Below are positions 9,801 through 17,196 of a DNA stretch of 64,000 nt, piece by piece; positions within the stretch are counted from its first letter, which is position 1, and each line of letters opens with the position of its first letter. Both the position numbers and the translations under genes were made by a program. The notes below the pieces were generated by a model. That model worked only from the letters and a program-made list of their open reading frames with translations. It did not search any database and was not told the DNA's origin. This stretch comes from Candidatus Terasakiella magnetica (GTDB lineage Bacteria; Pseudomonadota; Alphaproteobacteria; Rhodospirillales; Terasakiellaceae): NCBI RefSeq assembly GCF_900093605.1, contig NZ_FLYE01000034.1:124001-188000 (forward strand), written 5' to 3'.

Positions 9801-10547
9801 AATACTTGCAGCGACTTCATCTTTCAGGCTTGCTCCATAAAGTGGTAAAGGGTTGAGCCCTTGTTTTTTCAAGGCCTCAATCAACCCGTCAATCACCGCT
9901 GTATTTCCCGCCTGCATCAAGGCGCGATAAAAGGTAATGGCGGCAACGGGCTGGCCTTCAACCCAATCGTTTTCTTTTAACTGCGCAAGGCTTTGCGCGC
10001 CATAAATACCAGCGCGCAACAAGGGGGCAGGTTCCGCCCATTGGCTGTCGCGGCCCAACAGGTGATGGGCAAAATTTAAAAACTCGGTTGCATTTTCCAC
10101 ACCGCCATGGACACAATATTGCCACAGGCGGTGGGCAGCCTCGCCCTGAATGCTGCACAGGTTTGCCAGCTCCGCATCGGGTTGGTCATCACCGGGAAGA
10201 AAAGCAACCGGGATATTTTTTTCGCTACAGACGCGCGTGATTTCATCAACACCATATTCCAGATAGCTTCTCCCCCCAAGCAGGCGCAAGACCACCAGTT
10301 TTGCATGGGAAATGATATCCTCCACATACAGGTCCACAGACATATTGTGACCCATATGGAGCAAGGAAGCTAAGCGTAAGGTGGGAATGGAAGCATCATC
10401 TTCATGAAGTTTTTTATGGGCAAGGGCAAGACAGGCCAGTTCCGTATCCGCAGCGGACATCACAACAATGTCAGCTGGGGTTTGCCCCAAATCAATTGCT
10501 TCAGACCCATCAGAAACAGCACCGGGTGTCGCAGCCAGAAGATGCAT
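6810..10547 (-). CDS. cobN: Aerobic cobaltochelatase subunit CobN
   Basis: 1245 residues, full length for the large subunit of the CobNST cobaltochelatase, which inserts Co2+ into hydrogenobyrinic acid a,c-diamide in the oxygen-dependent cobalamin pathway. The CobN/magnesium-chelatase H signatures are present, for example MGKHGNLEWLPGKA in the centre and the conserved NPKWIEGVKRHGYKGAFEMA block near the C-terminus. ATG at 10547 has a GGAAAG ribosome site. No other cob gene or cobalt transporter is adjacent, and I could not find a cobalamin riboswitch in the 62-base gap to the divergent GNAT gene; a long palindrome is there instead. Confidence in identity is high. Confidence 0.95.
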   Translation of the reverse strand: MHLLAATPGAVSDGSEAIDLGQTPADIVVMSAADTELACLALAHKKLHEDDASIPTLRLASLLHMGHNMSVDLYVEDIISHAKLVVLRLLGGRSYLEYGVDEITRVCSEKNIPVAFLPGDDQPDAELANLCSIQGEAAHRLWQYCVHGGVENATEFLNFAHHLLGRDSQWAEPAPLLRAGIYGAQSLAQLKENDWVEGQPVAAITFYRALMQAGNTAVIDGLIEALKKQGLNPLPLYGASLKDEVAASIIEQMLEESNASIILNGTGFALSKPNAARTKTPFDVADCPVLQVVFAGSNLEAWSEGTNGLSARDIAMNVALPEVDGRILSRAVSFKGLAEKDALTQCDIVSYQPVADRLEFSAELAANWAKLRNKAAKSRKIALILANYPNKDGRMGNGVGLDTPAACVNVLKAMAGAGYHVENIPLSGNELIERLQAGVTNDFTKLDERDVIESLSLEDYQRFFLSLPQAVQDAVNERWGSPAKDPFYKEGSFVLPAYQCGNVAVCLQPARGYNIDPVESYHSPDLVPPHNYLAFYAWVRKSFIADAVIHMGKHGNLEWLPGKAIALSENCYPEAIFGPLVHLYPFIINDPGEGTQAKRRSQAVIIDHLTPPLTRAESYGPLKDLEQLVDEYYEAAGVDPRRLKVLKKEILALSRTTGLDEDCGIGRDDGEEEALAKLDNHLCELKELQIRDGLHIFGESPEDRQLNDLLVALVRVPRNKGEGADASIIRAMAEDFDLNFDPLDCDMAGLWEGLKPELLQGGEEAWRTNGDTVERLEILAAKFISNDIDVPDYMERTKAVLSYVNGTVRPAVLSCGDEEIKAILTGLDGRFVEPGASGAPTRGRPEILPTGKNFYSVDTRTVPTPAAWTLGWKSASLMIERYMQDHGDWPRTMALTAWGTSNMRTGGDDIAQGLALMGVQPTWDSVSRRITGFDIMPQSVLGRPRVDVTLRVSGFFRDAFPSLIDLFDSAARAVAALDEGDDINPLAARVRQEKHQMMSNGASEEEADMRAGFRVFGSKPGAYGAGLQALIDEKGWETADDLAKAYVAWGGYAYGSGAGGQTAHGLFEERLSMVEAVVQNQDNREHDLLDSDDYYQFEGGMSAAIRSLKGGEAPTVYHNDHSRPESPRIRTLEEEIARVVRARVVNPKWIEGVKRHGYKGAFEMAATLDYMFAFSATANCVKNHHFDAVFEAYVMDEENYQFLKDNNPAALKEMLERFQEAQDRNMWNPRSNSARFMIEEMLEGL

Positions 10548-10560
10548 TTTTTCTTTCCAT

Positions 10561-10602
10561 TTTCCTTTATTTCCTGCTTTATAGAACAGGCTATAAAGGA
10601 AA
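10561..10602. promoter_or_regulatory. Palindrome between cobN and the GNAT gene
   Basis: TTTCCTTTAT (10561-10570) and ATAAAGGAAA (10593-10602) form a perfect 10-bp inverted repeat. Nested CCTG/CAGG arms lie inside. It fills most of the divergent intergenic space and could be an operator for both genes. Confidence 0.5.
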
Positions 10603-10609
10603 ACAAATT

Positions 10610-11134
10610 ATGATCCGTAAAGCGGTTGAAAAAGATCTTAAAGACATTCTTGAAATTCACCGCCTCGCTTTTAATGAGGAAGACGAAGCCGAACTGGTAG
10701 ACCAACTCCTCATCGACCCAACAGCCCAGCCGTGCCTGTCACTGGTTGGGGAACAAGACGGGCAAATCGTGGCCCATATCCTCTTTACCAAGGCATCAGT
10801 CGATAGCACATCAGCCTATCTGCTTGCCCCCTTAGCTGTGCATCCAGATGTGCAATATAAAGGATGGGGTAAGCGCCTTATCAACGCAGGGCTGAAAAGC
10901 TTAAAAAAAATGGGCGTTGATCTGGTCTTTGTGCTGGGTGATCCAAATTATTATCCACGCTCTGGCTTTCAATGTAATGCAGGCGCCCTTGGTTTTCCCA
11001 CTCCACAGCCCATCCCTGCACAATATAATGAGGCATGGATGGTGCAAGAACTACGCGATGGGGTGATCGGGCAGGCTAAAGGCACGGTGAATGTGGCAGA
11101 TGCCATCGCCCCCATAGAGTTCTGGAGTGAATAA
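10610..11134 (+). CDS. GNAT family N-acetyltransferase
   Basis: 174 residues, one GNAT fold similar to the YhbS group. The acetyl-CoA pyrophosphate-binding motif A is seen as VHPDVQYKGWGKRLI (Q-x-x-G-x-G). The later VLGDPNYYPRSGF matches the family's 'GDP-YY-RFGF' pattern. Substrate is not predictable. The ATG at 10610 follows AAGGAAAACAAATT; the open frame further upstream runs through the cobN promoter palindrome and is not coding. Divergent from cobN and convergent with the DMT exporter, so it is probably transcribed alone. Confidence 0.85.
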   Translation: MIRKAVEKDLKDILEIHRLAFNEEDEAELVDQLLIDPTAQPCLSLVGEQDGQIVAHILFTKASVDSTSAYLLAPLAVHPDVQYKGWGKRLINAGLKSLKKMGVDLVFVLGDPNYYPRSGFQCNAGALGFPTPQPIPAQYNEAWMVQELRDGVIGQAKGTVNVADAIAPIEFWSE

Positions 11135-11139
11135 TCAGA

Positions 11140-12048
11140 CTAGCTTCGGGCTTTCGCCAGCCTGAGAAGGCGGGAGTTTCCGGCTTTACTTAAAACCAGC
11201 ACATTGCCCCATAAAACCAATGGCACGCCGATAATGGCTTCAACAGGCCAGTGATAATTTTCAAACACTGTGGATAGGCTCAAGGCAACCAGCGGGAACA
11301 GCACCACACTATAAACAGCCTTATCCGCCCCGATGTTACCCAGCAAGGTGAGATAACAGCCAAAGGCGATAACCGAGCCAAAGACAGCCAGATAAACAAG
11401 CGAGCTGACATATTCAAGACTTGGATCAAAGCCAAACTCATGGCCTTGCACAAGGGCGGCGATACTTATAAAAATCGTGCCATAGGCCATCCCCCACGCA
11501 TTGGCTTGCATGACGGGGACACCGTTTTTCTGATTGCGCGCTGAAACCATATTGCCACATGAGGCTGAGACCGTGCCGATAAAGGCGAGCACCATGCCGA
11601 AGAATCCTTCATCTGAAAGGTCAAAGGTTTTCACTTCAGGCCAGAAAACCAGACAAATCCCGATCATGCCCAATGACGCCCCAATAAGCACGCGCCGGGT
11701 AATCTCGGTTTTAAAAAACAGGCGGCTCAGGCTGATGTTAATCACCACCATGGCGCAAAACACCACCGAGACCAACCCCGTGGTGATATGGCCCGTGGCC
11801 CAATACATGAAGAAGTAATTGCCGGAAAATAAAAACGCCCCGAGCGAGGCCATCCACATATGGGTGCGCAGATCAAATTTAAGATTTTTTCGCCGGATCA
11901 GACAAAAAGCCAGCAATACCAAGCTTGCCAAGGCAAAGCGATAGGCGATGGAGATTTCCATCGCCACACTGCCCAGCTGATATTTAATCGCCAGCCAAGT
12001 CGAGCCCCAAATCAGAACCGTCAGAATATATAAAGCACTATTCGACAT
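11140..12048 (-). CDS. EamA/DMT family transporter
   Basis: 302 residues with about ten hydrophobic segments and two EamA repeats, typical of drug/metabolite transporters in the inner membrane. The N-terminus LTVLIWGSTWLAIKYQLG has the WGSTW pattern common in this superfamily. Substrate unknown; members export amino acids, purines or metabolites. AAGGATATC precedes the ATG at 12048. Its stop lies 5 bases from the stop of the convergent GNAT gene. Confidence 0.85.
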   Translation of the reverse strand: MSNSALYILTVLIWGSTWLAIKYQLGSVAMEISIAYRFALASLVLLAFCLIRRKNLKFDLRTHMWMASLGAFLFSGNYFFMYWATGHITTGLVSVVFCAMVVINISLSRLFFKTEITRRVLIGASLGMIGICLVFWPEVKTFDLSDEGFFGMVLAFIGTVSASCGNMVSARNQKNGVPVMQANAWGMAYGTIFISIAALVQGHEFGFDPSLEYVSSLVYLAVFGSVIAFGCYLTLLGNIGADKAVYSVVLFPLVALSLSTVFENYHWPVEAIIGVPLVLWGNVLVLSKAGNSRLLRLAKARS

Positions 12049-12107
12049 GATATCCTTTCAGGGGCTTTGTCACTCTGGTTGCTGGATCAAAACAGCAAGG
12101 AAAACTT

Positions 12108-12184
12108 TACGTCATTGCGGCCTTGGTTAGGGAGCGATCACGAGAGATTTCTATATAAAAATCATTGATCACCACAATGACGTA
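12108..12184. repeat. Inverted repeat with CGTCATTG/CAATGACG arms, copy 2 of the dispersed family
   Basis: TACGTCATTG (12108-12117) and CAATGACGTA (12175-12184) are perfect 10-bp arms around a 57-base interior that holds GATCACGAGAGATTT and ATCATTGATCACC. It lies between the DMT gene and the DUF1127 gene. Confidence 0.65.
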
Positions 12185-12199
12185 ATCGTAAACATGAAT

Positions 12200-12433
12200 T
12201 TATTTAACCCAAAATGGTTTTTTAATTTCACGTTCAATATCCGTGCGCGACAGACCGATATCTTCAAGAATGCGGTCATCCAGTCGGGCAAGGTCACTAC
12301 GTTTGCGTTGACGTTGCATCCATAGCTTAAGTGTTTGCAAGACCTGTTTTGGCATCATAACCAAACGTGTCTCTACTTTATGAGCTGTTCCTACTGAACA
12401 ATAATCATTAATTTTAAGAGTCTCTACCGACAT
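12200..12433 (-). CDS. DUF1127 small protein
   Basis: 77 residues from the ATG at 12433, which has GAGG 7 bases upstream. The C-terminal half is a DUF1127 (YjiS-like) Arg-rich domain: WMQRQRKRSDLARLDDRILEDIGLSRTDIE. In alphaproteobacteria such proteins act as small RNA-linked regulators of phosphate, carbon or stress responses, so an RNA-binding or regulatory role is possible here. The frame is open upstream to 12613 but would overlap the divergent LysR gene. The 149-base gap to that LysR gene is the natural place for LysR control. Confidence 0.8.
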   Translation of the reverse strand: MSVETLKINDYCSVGTAHKVETRLVMMPKQVLQTLKLWMQRQRKRSDLARLDDRILEDIGLSRTDIEREIKKPFWVK

Positions 12434-12582
12434 AACTAACCTCATCACGTTTAAGTTCATACCAATAGAGGCGCGCCCCTTATGTTGAATGTTATACGTT
12501 TCTTTTCGCTTGTGAACAAACGAGCTTTTTTGATACTCTGCATTAGTTTTTCTAATCTGAATAACTGGATTGTATCGAGACA

Positions 12583-13476
12583 ATGGCAAGACGGCTTCCC
12601 CCCTTAAATGCACTGCGCGCTTTTGAAGCCGCCGCGCGTCACCTCAGTTTCACCCGTGCTGCTGATGAGCTTTTTGTCACCCAAGCCGCAGTCAGTCATC
12701 AGGTCAAAGCCTTGGAAGAACATCTCGGCCTCAAGTTATTTAAACGTTTAAACCGTGCGTTGATGCTCACCGATGAAGGTCAGCACTATTTCCCTGATGT
12801 GCGCGATGCCCTAGATCAACTGGATATCGCAACCAATAGCTTATTAAAGGCAGACAGCAGCGGCGTGCTGACCGTTTCGGTCATGCCCTCTTTTGCTTCC
12901 TTATGGCTTGTGCCGCGCTTGCAACAATTTACCCAGCAACATCCTGATATTGACGTGCGTATTGCCGCCTATGATAGCTTGGCTGATTTTGACCGCGATG
13001 ATGTGGATTGCGCTATTCGCTATGGGAAAGGCAAATGGGATAATCTTTATGTGGAACATATTATGGATGATGAAATGTTTCCGGTTTGCGCCCCGCACTA
13101 TCTGGAACGCAATCCTTCTGTCATCACGCCAAATGGCCTTCAACATCATACCTTACTGCATGATTATGCCGTTCTTTCAGAGGCAGAGACATGGGCATAT
13201 TGGTTAAAACATGCCAACATCACGGGTGTTGACCATACGCGGGGACCGAAATTCTCCCATACCCATATGGCAATGCAGGCCTGCCTTTCTGGGGAAGGTA
13301 TCGCCCTTGGTCATTCCTCCATGATTTCATCAGAACTTCAAACTGGGCGATTACTACGCCTGTTTAACATCAGCGTTTCCTCAGATATGAGTGCCTATTT
13401 CGTTTGTTCACAAAATGGGATCGAAAGGTTCAAGATTAAAGTTTTTCGCGATTGGTTATTATCTGAAAGCGCTTAA
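12583..13476 (+). CDS. LysR-family regulator (GcvA-like)
   Basis: 297 residues. The N-terminal winged helix-turn-helix LPPLNALRAFEAAARHLSFTRAAD ... TQAAVSHQVKALE (about 5-62) is characteristic of the GcvA subgroup. A PBP2-type effector domain covers about 90-295. Typical for the group is the ALRAFEAAARHLS string. It is divergent from the DUF1127 gene and lies 75 bases before ipdC on the same strand. Either could be its target; autoregulation is usual. The effector is unknown (glycine or other amino-acid signals in relatives). Confidence 0.88.
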   Translation: MARRLPPLNALRAFEAAARHLSFTRAADELFVTQAAVSHQVKALEEHLGLKLFKRLNRALMLTDEGQHYFPDVRDALDQLDIATNSLLKADSSGVLTVSVMPSFASLWLVPRLQQFTQQHPDIDVRIAAYDSLADFDRDDVDCAIRYGKGKWDNLYVEHIMDDEMFPVCAPHYLERNPSVITPNGLQHHTLLHDYAVLSEAETWAYWLKHANITGVDHTRGPKFSHTHMAMQACLSGEGIALGHSSMISSELQTGRLLRLFNISVSSDMSAYFVCSQNGIERFKIKVFRDWLLSESA

Positions 13477-13506
13477 GTTCGACCAGATATTTCGCCTCAC
13501 TTCTGC

Positions 13507-13512
13507 TATAAT
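13507..13512 (+). promoter_or_regulatory. -10 element of the ipdC promoter
   Basis: A perfect TATAAT 40 bases before the ipdC ATG, without a good -35, which suggests an activator-dependent promoter. It is flanked by GCCTCACT (13494-13501) and AGTGAGGC (13539-13546), an 8-bp inverted repeat. Confidence 0.45.
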
Positions 13513-13551
13513 TGTTTCAAATGAAATTAATTAAATGCAGTGAGGCCTCCC

Positions 13552-15174
13552 ATGTTATTGGCAGAAGCACTTTTTCACGCCCTTAAAGATCGCGGTGCGC
13601 GTGAAGTCTTTGGTATCCCCGGTGATTTCGCCCTTCCCTATTTTAAAATCCTTGAAGATAGCCAAATCCTCCCTTTACATACCCTAAGCCATGAACCCGG
13701 TGTGGGTTTTGCGGCTGATGCGGCGGGGCGGTTTAACTCCCGCCTTGGCATCGCGGCTGTCACATATGGGGCAGGTGCGCTTAATATGGTTAATCCTGTG
13801 GCCCAAGCCTATGTGGAGAAATCCCCCCTTGTGGTCATCTCTGGCGCACCGGGTAAGCTCGAATCCATGCGTGGTCTTGGCCTGCATCATCAGGTCAAAC
13901 GCATCGATTCCCAATATAAGATTTTTGAAGAAATCACCTGCGCGCAAATCATCCTTGATGATGCCAAAACCGCCCCCAAACTCATTGCAGACGCATTAGA
14001 TCGCTGTATTGAACAATCCCGCCCGATCTATATTGAGTTCCCGCGCGATATGGTGGCTGTTGAGGTTGACCCCGTTCCCGCCTTTCATCCCAGTTGTGAG
14101 GATATGGAGGCCGCACGGGCATGTGCAAAAGAAGTGCTTGCCCATCTGAACTGCGCTGAAAAACCCTGCATCATGGCAGGTGTGGAAGTGCGCCGCTTTG
14201 GGTTGGAGGAAAAACTGGCCGAACTCACCCACACACTTGGCATTCCCGTTGTGACCTCCTTTATGGCACGCGGTATTTTAGTCGATACCGAAGCCCCTTT
14301 AATCGGCACTTACCTTGGGCTTGCCGGCACAGAAGAGGTGCGCAAAACCGTTGAGCGCTCAGACGGGCTGCTCATGCTCGGTGTGATCCTGTCTGATACC
14401 AATTTTGGGGTATCAAAACGGGAAATTGATATGCGCAGCGTGGTACATGCTTTTGATCGTGATGTTCATTTTGCCCATCACAGTTACCCCAATGTCCCGC
14501 TTGAATTTCTGATTGAGGCCATGATTGAAATTGCCAGCCCGCTAGGTGATGCAAAAAAACTACCCGCTCCGACCTATCCTTATGGGCTTAAAAGTGATGA
14601 CAGCGCCATTGCCCCCACCGATGTGGCCTGCGCGGTCAATGATATGTTTGTCAAACACGGGCGCATGCCCATTGCCTCTGATATGGGCGATTGCCTGTTT
14701 ACCGCCATGGATATTGAAAATACCGCCCTTATTGCGCCGGGCTATTATGCCTCCATGGGGCCGGGCGTACCAGCCGGGCTTGCCATTCAGGCCACATCTG
14801 GGCAGCGCCCCTTAATTATGGTGGGTGATGGTGCCTTTCAAATGACCGGCTGGGAGCTTGGCAATTGTCGCAAATATGGCTGGAACCCTATTGTGTTGTT
14901 GTTTAACAACAAAAGCTGGGAAATGCTGCGCACTTTTCAGCCCGGCCCCAACTATCACGACCTTGATGATTGGGGTTTTGCGGCTATAGCGGGACCTTTG
15001 GGCGGTAAAGGTGTGCGCGTTAAAACCCATGCTGAGCTGATTGATGCCCTTGAAGCCGCCCAACAAGATAGCAGCTGTTTTCACCTGATTGAGATTATGC
15101 TGGAACGTGGCGAGATTTCACAAACCCTTAATCGCTTTGTGAATGCGGTCAAAAGATTAAGTGTGGCAAAATAG
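13552..15174 (+). CDS. ipdC: Indolepyruvate/phenylpyruvate decarboxylase (ThDP-dependent)
   Basis: 540 residues, a full-length thiamine diphosphate enzyme. Its sequence closely follows the Azospirillum brasilense phenylpyruvate/indolepyruvate decarboxylase: GIPGDFALP near the N-terminus, the catalytic-Glu string LSHEPGVGFAADAA, MGDCLFTAMD, and the ThDP/Mg site VGDGAFQMTGWELGNCR ... LLFNN (GDG-x25-NN). It decarboxylates aromatic 2-keto acids, the key step of the indole-3-pyruvate route to auxin in Azospirillum and of the Ehrlich pathway for phenylalanine. The ATG at 13552 sits after GTGAGG; an in-frame GTG at 13540 is less likely. Stop codons are almost back to back with the convergent next gene. 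A GcvA-like regulator lies just upstream. Confidence 0.9.
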   Translation: MLLAEALFHALKDRGAREVFGIPGDFALPYFKILEDSQILPLHTLSHEPGVGFAADAAGRFNSRLGIAAVTYGAGALNMVNPVAQAYVEKSPLVVISGAPGKLESMRGLGLHHQVKRIDSQYKIFEEITCAQIILDDAKTAPKLIADALDRCIEQSRPIYIEFPRDMVAVEVDPVPAFHPSCEDMEAARACAKEVLAHLNCAEKPCIMAGVEVRRFGLEEKLAELTHTLGIPVVTSFMARGILVDTEAPLIGTYLGLAGTEEVRKTVERSDGLLMLGVILSDTNFGVSKREIDMRSVVHAFDRDVHFAHHSYPNVPLEFLIEAMIEIASPLGDAKKLPAPTYPYGLKSDDSAIAPTDVACAVNDMFVKHGRMPIASDMGDCLFTAMDIENTALIAPGYYASMGPGVPAGLAIQATSGQRPLIMVGDGAFQMTGWELGNCRKYGWNPIVLLFNNKSWEMLRTFQPGPNYHDLDDWGFAAIAGPLGGKGVRVKTHAELIDALEAAQQDSSCFHLIEIMLERGEISQTLNRFVNAVKRLSVAK

Positions 15175-15176
15175 CC

Positions 15177-15962
15177 TTAAGAAGCAGGTTCTTGGTATGT
15201 TTGCGCCATCAGGTCTGGATGTAATTTCCCATCTTCCCCGATGGTCTGCTCAGTGCGCAATTGCGCGACTGCTTCATCAAACTTATCCAAGATGCCTTGA
15301 TGTTCTTTGCGCGCCCATAACACCACATTCTTCTTTAAAAGAGGTCTGAAATTATAAGCCATATGAGGAGCAATCTTTTTCAAATGCCATGTGAAATCCT
15401 CCCCACCCCATAAAAGCTCTGCACGGCCTTTGGCAAACATATTGGCTGAAGAAGACACATGCTTTGAGACATACAGTTTGATTTTACCTTCTTTTGCCAA
15501 CTTATCCATTTCAGGCAAAAAACTATAAGGAGAGCGCATGCCGTTAACGACGATCAGCTTCTTGCCATAGATTTCTTTTTCAATTTTGGGGATCTCATTG
15601 GCAGGTAAGGTTGAAAACAGACCCGCCGCCCAAGGTGAGCGCCATTTACTTATTAAACAACATTTGGGAAATTGGCCTAAATCCAGCGTAACCAGCGCAT
15701 CAACTTTGCCGCCGCGCAGTTCTTGATAAACCCGCTTGAGCGGCAAGATTTTGAAGCGGCAATTTAGGGCTGCTTTTTCACAAATGAGCTTTACGGTTTC
15801 ACCTAAGGTGCCGGAAAATGCGCCATCCTTGCCTTTATGTAAAAGTGGCGGATAGGAAAAGGTCCCGATGACAAAACTATCATCAGGCGTTTTCTCATCC
15901 CCATAAGCAAGGCTGCCAAACCCGTTTATCAATAAAAGGGTGGCTATAAACAAACGTATCAT
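15177..15962 (-). CDS. Periplasmic solute-binding protein, family 3-like
   Basis: 261 residues from the ATG at 15962, preceded by AAGAGAG. It has a clear signal peptide (MIRLFIATLLLINGFGSLAYG). The mature part has the type-3 solute-binding pattern: FVIGTFSYPPLLHK, then GTLGETVKLICEKA and the LPLKRVYQELRGGKVDALVTL block. These are typical of amino-acid-like binding or sensor-like periplasmic proteins. No ABC permease or ATPase is adjacent, so it may work as a stand-alone binding protein. The frame is open to 16013 but those residues precede the signal peptide. It is 63 bases after the rubrerythrin fusion on the same strand and might be cotranscribed. Confidence 0.75.
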   Translation of the reverse strand: MIRLFIATLLLINGFGSLAYGDEKTPDDSFVIGTFSYPPLLHKGKDGAFSGTLGETVKLICEKAALNCRFKILPLKRVYQELRGGKVDALVTLDLGQFPKCCLISKWRSPWAAGLFSTLPANEIPKIEKEIYGKKLIVVNGMRSPYSFLPEMDKLAKEGKIKLYVSKHVSSSANMFAKGRAELLWGGEDFTWHLKKIAPHMAYNFRPLLKKNVVLWARKEHQGILDKFDEAVAQLRTEQTIGEDGKLHPDLMAQTYQEPAS

Positions 15963-16025
15963 TTCTCTCTTACCTTTTTTACCTATGATAAAAGAGAAAT
16001 GACCATAAAACAAGTAGGGGTTATC

Positions 16026-16862
16026 TTACCAATTCTCGCCTAACAGCTCAAAATAGGCTTTTGAGTGCGCGCATGCTGGACATTTATCAACGGCTTCTTC
16101 GCCTTCATGGACAAAGCCGCAATTGCGACAACGCCATTTATGGGATTCTTTGCGCACAAAGACCTGCTCATTCTTGATATTTTCAGCCAGCTCCAAGAAA
16201 CGTTTGCCATGTTGTTGTTCAGCAATCGCGATGTTTTCAAAAACGTCCGCAATCTCGCTAAAGCCTTCATCGCGCGCAATGCGGGCAAACTCGGGATACA
16301 TATGCTCATGTTCGTGCTGCTCACCCCCTGCTGCATCACGCAAGTTTTCTTCTGTCGTGCCATTGCCACCGGCAGGAAAAGTCTCGGTGATCTTAACTTC
16401 ACGGCCTTCTAAAAACTTATAGAGGCGACTGGCATGGGCTTTTTCCTGATCAGCTGTTTCTTCAAACACATGAGAGATTTGCACATAGCCTTCTTTCTTG
16501 GCCTTAGAAGCAAAAAACGTATAGCGCATGCGCGCCACACATTCCCCGACGAAAGCCTTAAGGATATTTTTTTCCGTATTGCTGCCTTTAAATTTCACAG
16601 GTTCCTCCAGTTTCTTATTTGAATGATATTTTTTGAAAATTGCATTTTGATGAGCTTCTAACACATCAAATCCGCCAATATGGTGCCCATCAATAATGAT
16701 CTGGGGAACCGTGCTCACACCGGGTAGGCGATCTTGCATTTTTTTAAAAGCAGCGACTGTGCCTGCATCAATTTCTTTATAGGCTACATCGTTTTCCTTC
16801 ATAAGCTCTTTGGCTTTTTTGCAAAACATGCAGTTATCTTTTGTATAAATCTCAACAGTCAC
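16026..16862 (-). CDS. Glutaredoxin-rubrerythrin fusion protein
   Basis: 278 residues in one frame. Residues 1-80 are a glutaredoxin with active site CMFC and the GSH-site strings STVPQIIIDG and HIGGFD. About residues 95-230 form a rubrerythrin four-helix diiron domain with the expected Glu/His ligands (GECVARMRY, ETADQEKAHA, EHMYPEF, AEQQHGKRF). Residues 240-275 are a rubredoxin-type knuckle, CRNCGF ... CPAC. Rubrerythrins reduce peroxide with electrons from a rubredoxin centre; the attached glutaredoxin suggests a thiol electron supply or thiol repair. GTG start with AAGGAG 7 bases upstream. Cytosolic; peroxide defence is inferred from the family. Confidence 0.9.
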   Translation of the reverse strand: MTVEIYTKDNCMFCKKAKELMKENDVAYKEIDAGTVAAFKKMQDRLPGVSTVPQIIIDGHHIGGFDVLEAHQNAIFKKYHSNKKLEEPVKFKGSNTEKNILKAFVGECVARMRYTFFASKAKKEGYVQISHVFEETADQEKAHASRLYKFLEGREVKITETFPAGGNGTTEENLRDAAGGEQHEHEHMYPEFARIARDEGFSEIADVFENIAIAEQQHGKRFLELAENIKNEQVFVRKESHKWRCRNCGFVHEGEEAVDKCPACAHSKAYFELLGENW

Positions 16863-17004
16863 GATCTTCTCCTTATATCAGATTATTTTTATGAAGATTA
16901 AGCAGCACCCATAAAATTTACAAGCAAATGTCATATGAAACTTTCTTTTTGCTGCAAAAAAACATAGATTGGCGAGCGAAACACGAAAGGAGTTGCAAGG
17001 TCTC

Positions 17005-17196
17005 ATGTCTAACCCATTTATTCTCGGCTTAAGAACCAATCCACAACTGTTCTTTAATGAGCTCGATACAAGCGAAGTTCAAGCAGTGGCTGAAGCCTGC
17101 ATTCGGGTTTTAGAAAACCGTCACAAAGAAGGTAATGCAGAAGCAGCAGGCTGTTTGCAAAACCTGTATCGTGAAGTGGCGAATATCGAGCTTTGA
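17005..17196 (+). CDS. Small conserved-looking protein of unknown function
   Basis: 63 residues from the ATG at 17005 (an in-frame TTG at 16969 would add 12). It is acidic and helical, with NPFILGLRTNPQLFFNELDT, then EVQAVAEACIRVLENRHKEG and a C-terminal LYREVAN. I do not recognise the family. AAGG lies 4 bases before the ATG and AAGGAG 12 bases before it. Its stop TGA overlaps the TTG start of the following transporter, so it heads a two-gene unit. No signal peptide or metal motif is visible. Confidence 0.6.
   Translation: MSNPFILGLRTNPQLFFNELDTSEVQAVAEACIRVLENRHKEGNAEAAGCLQNLYREVANIEL

Noticed and set aside
10548-10609. Cobalamin riboswitch at cobN
   Set aside because: The gap is only 62 bases and shows no B12-box; only a palindrome is present.
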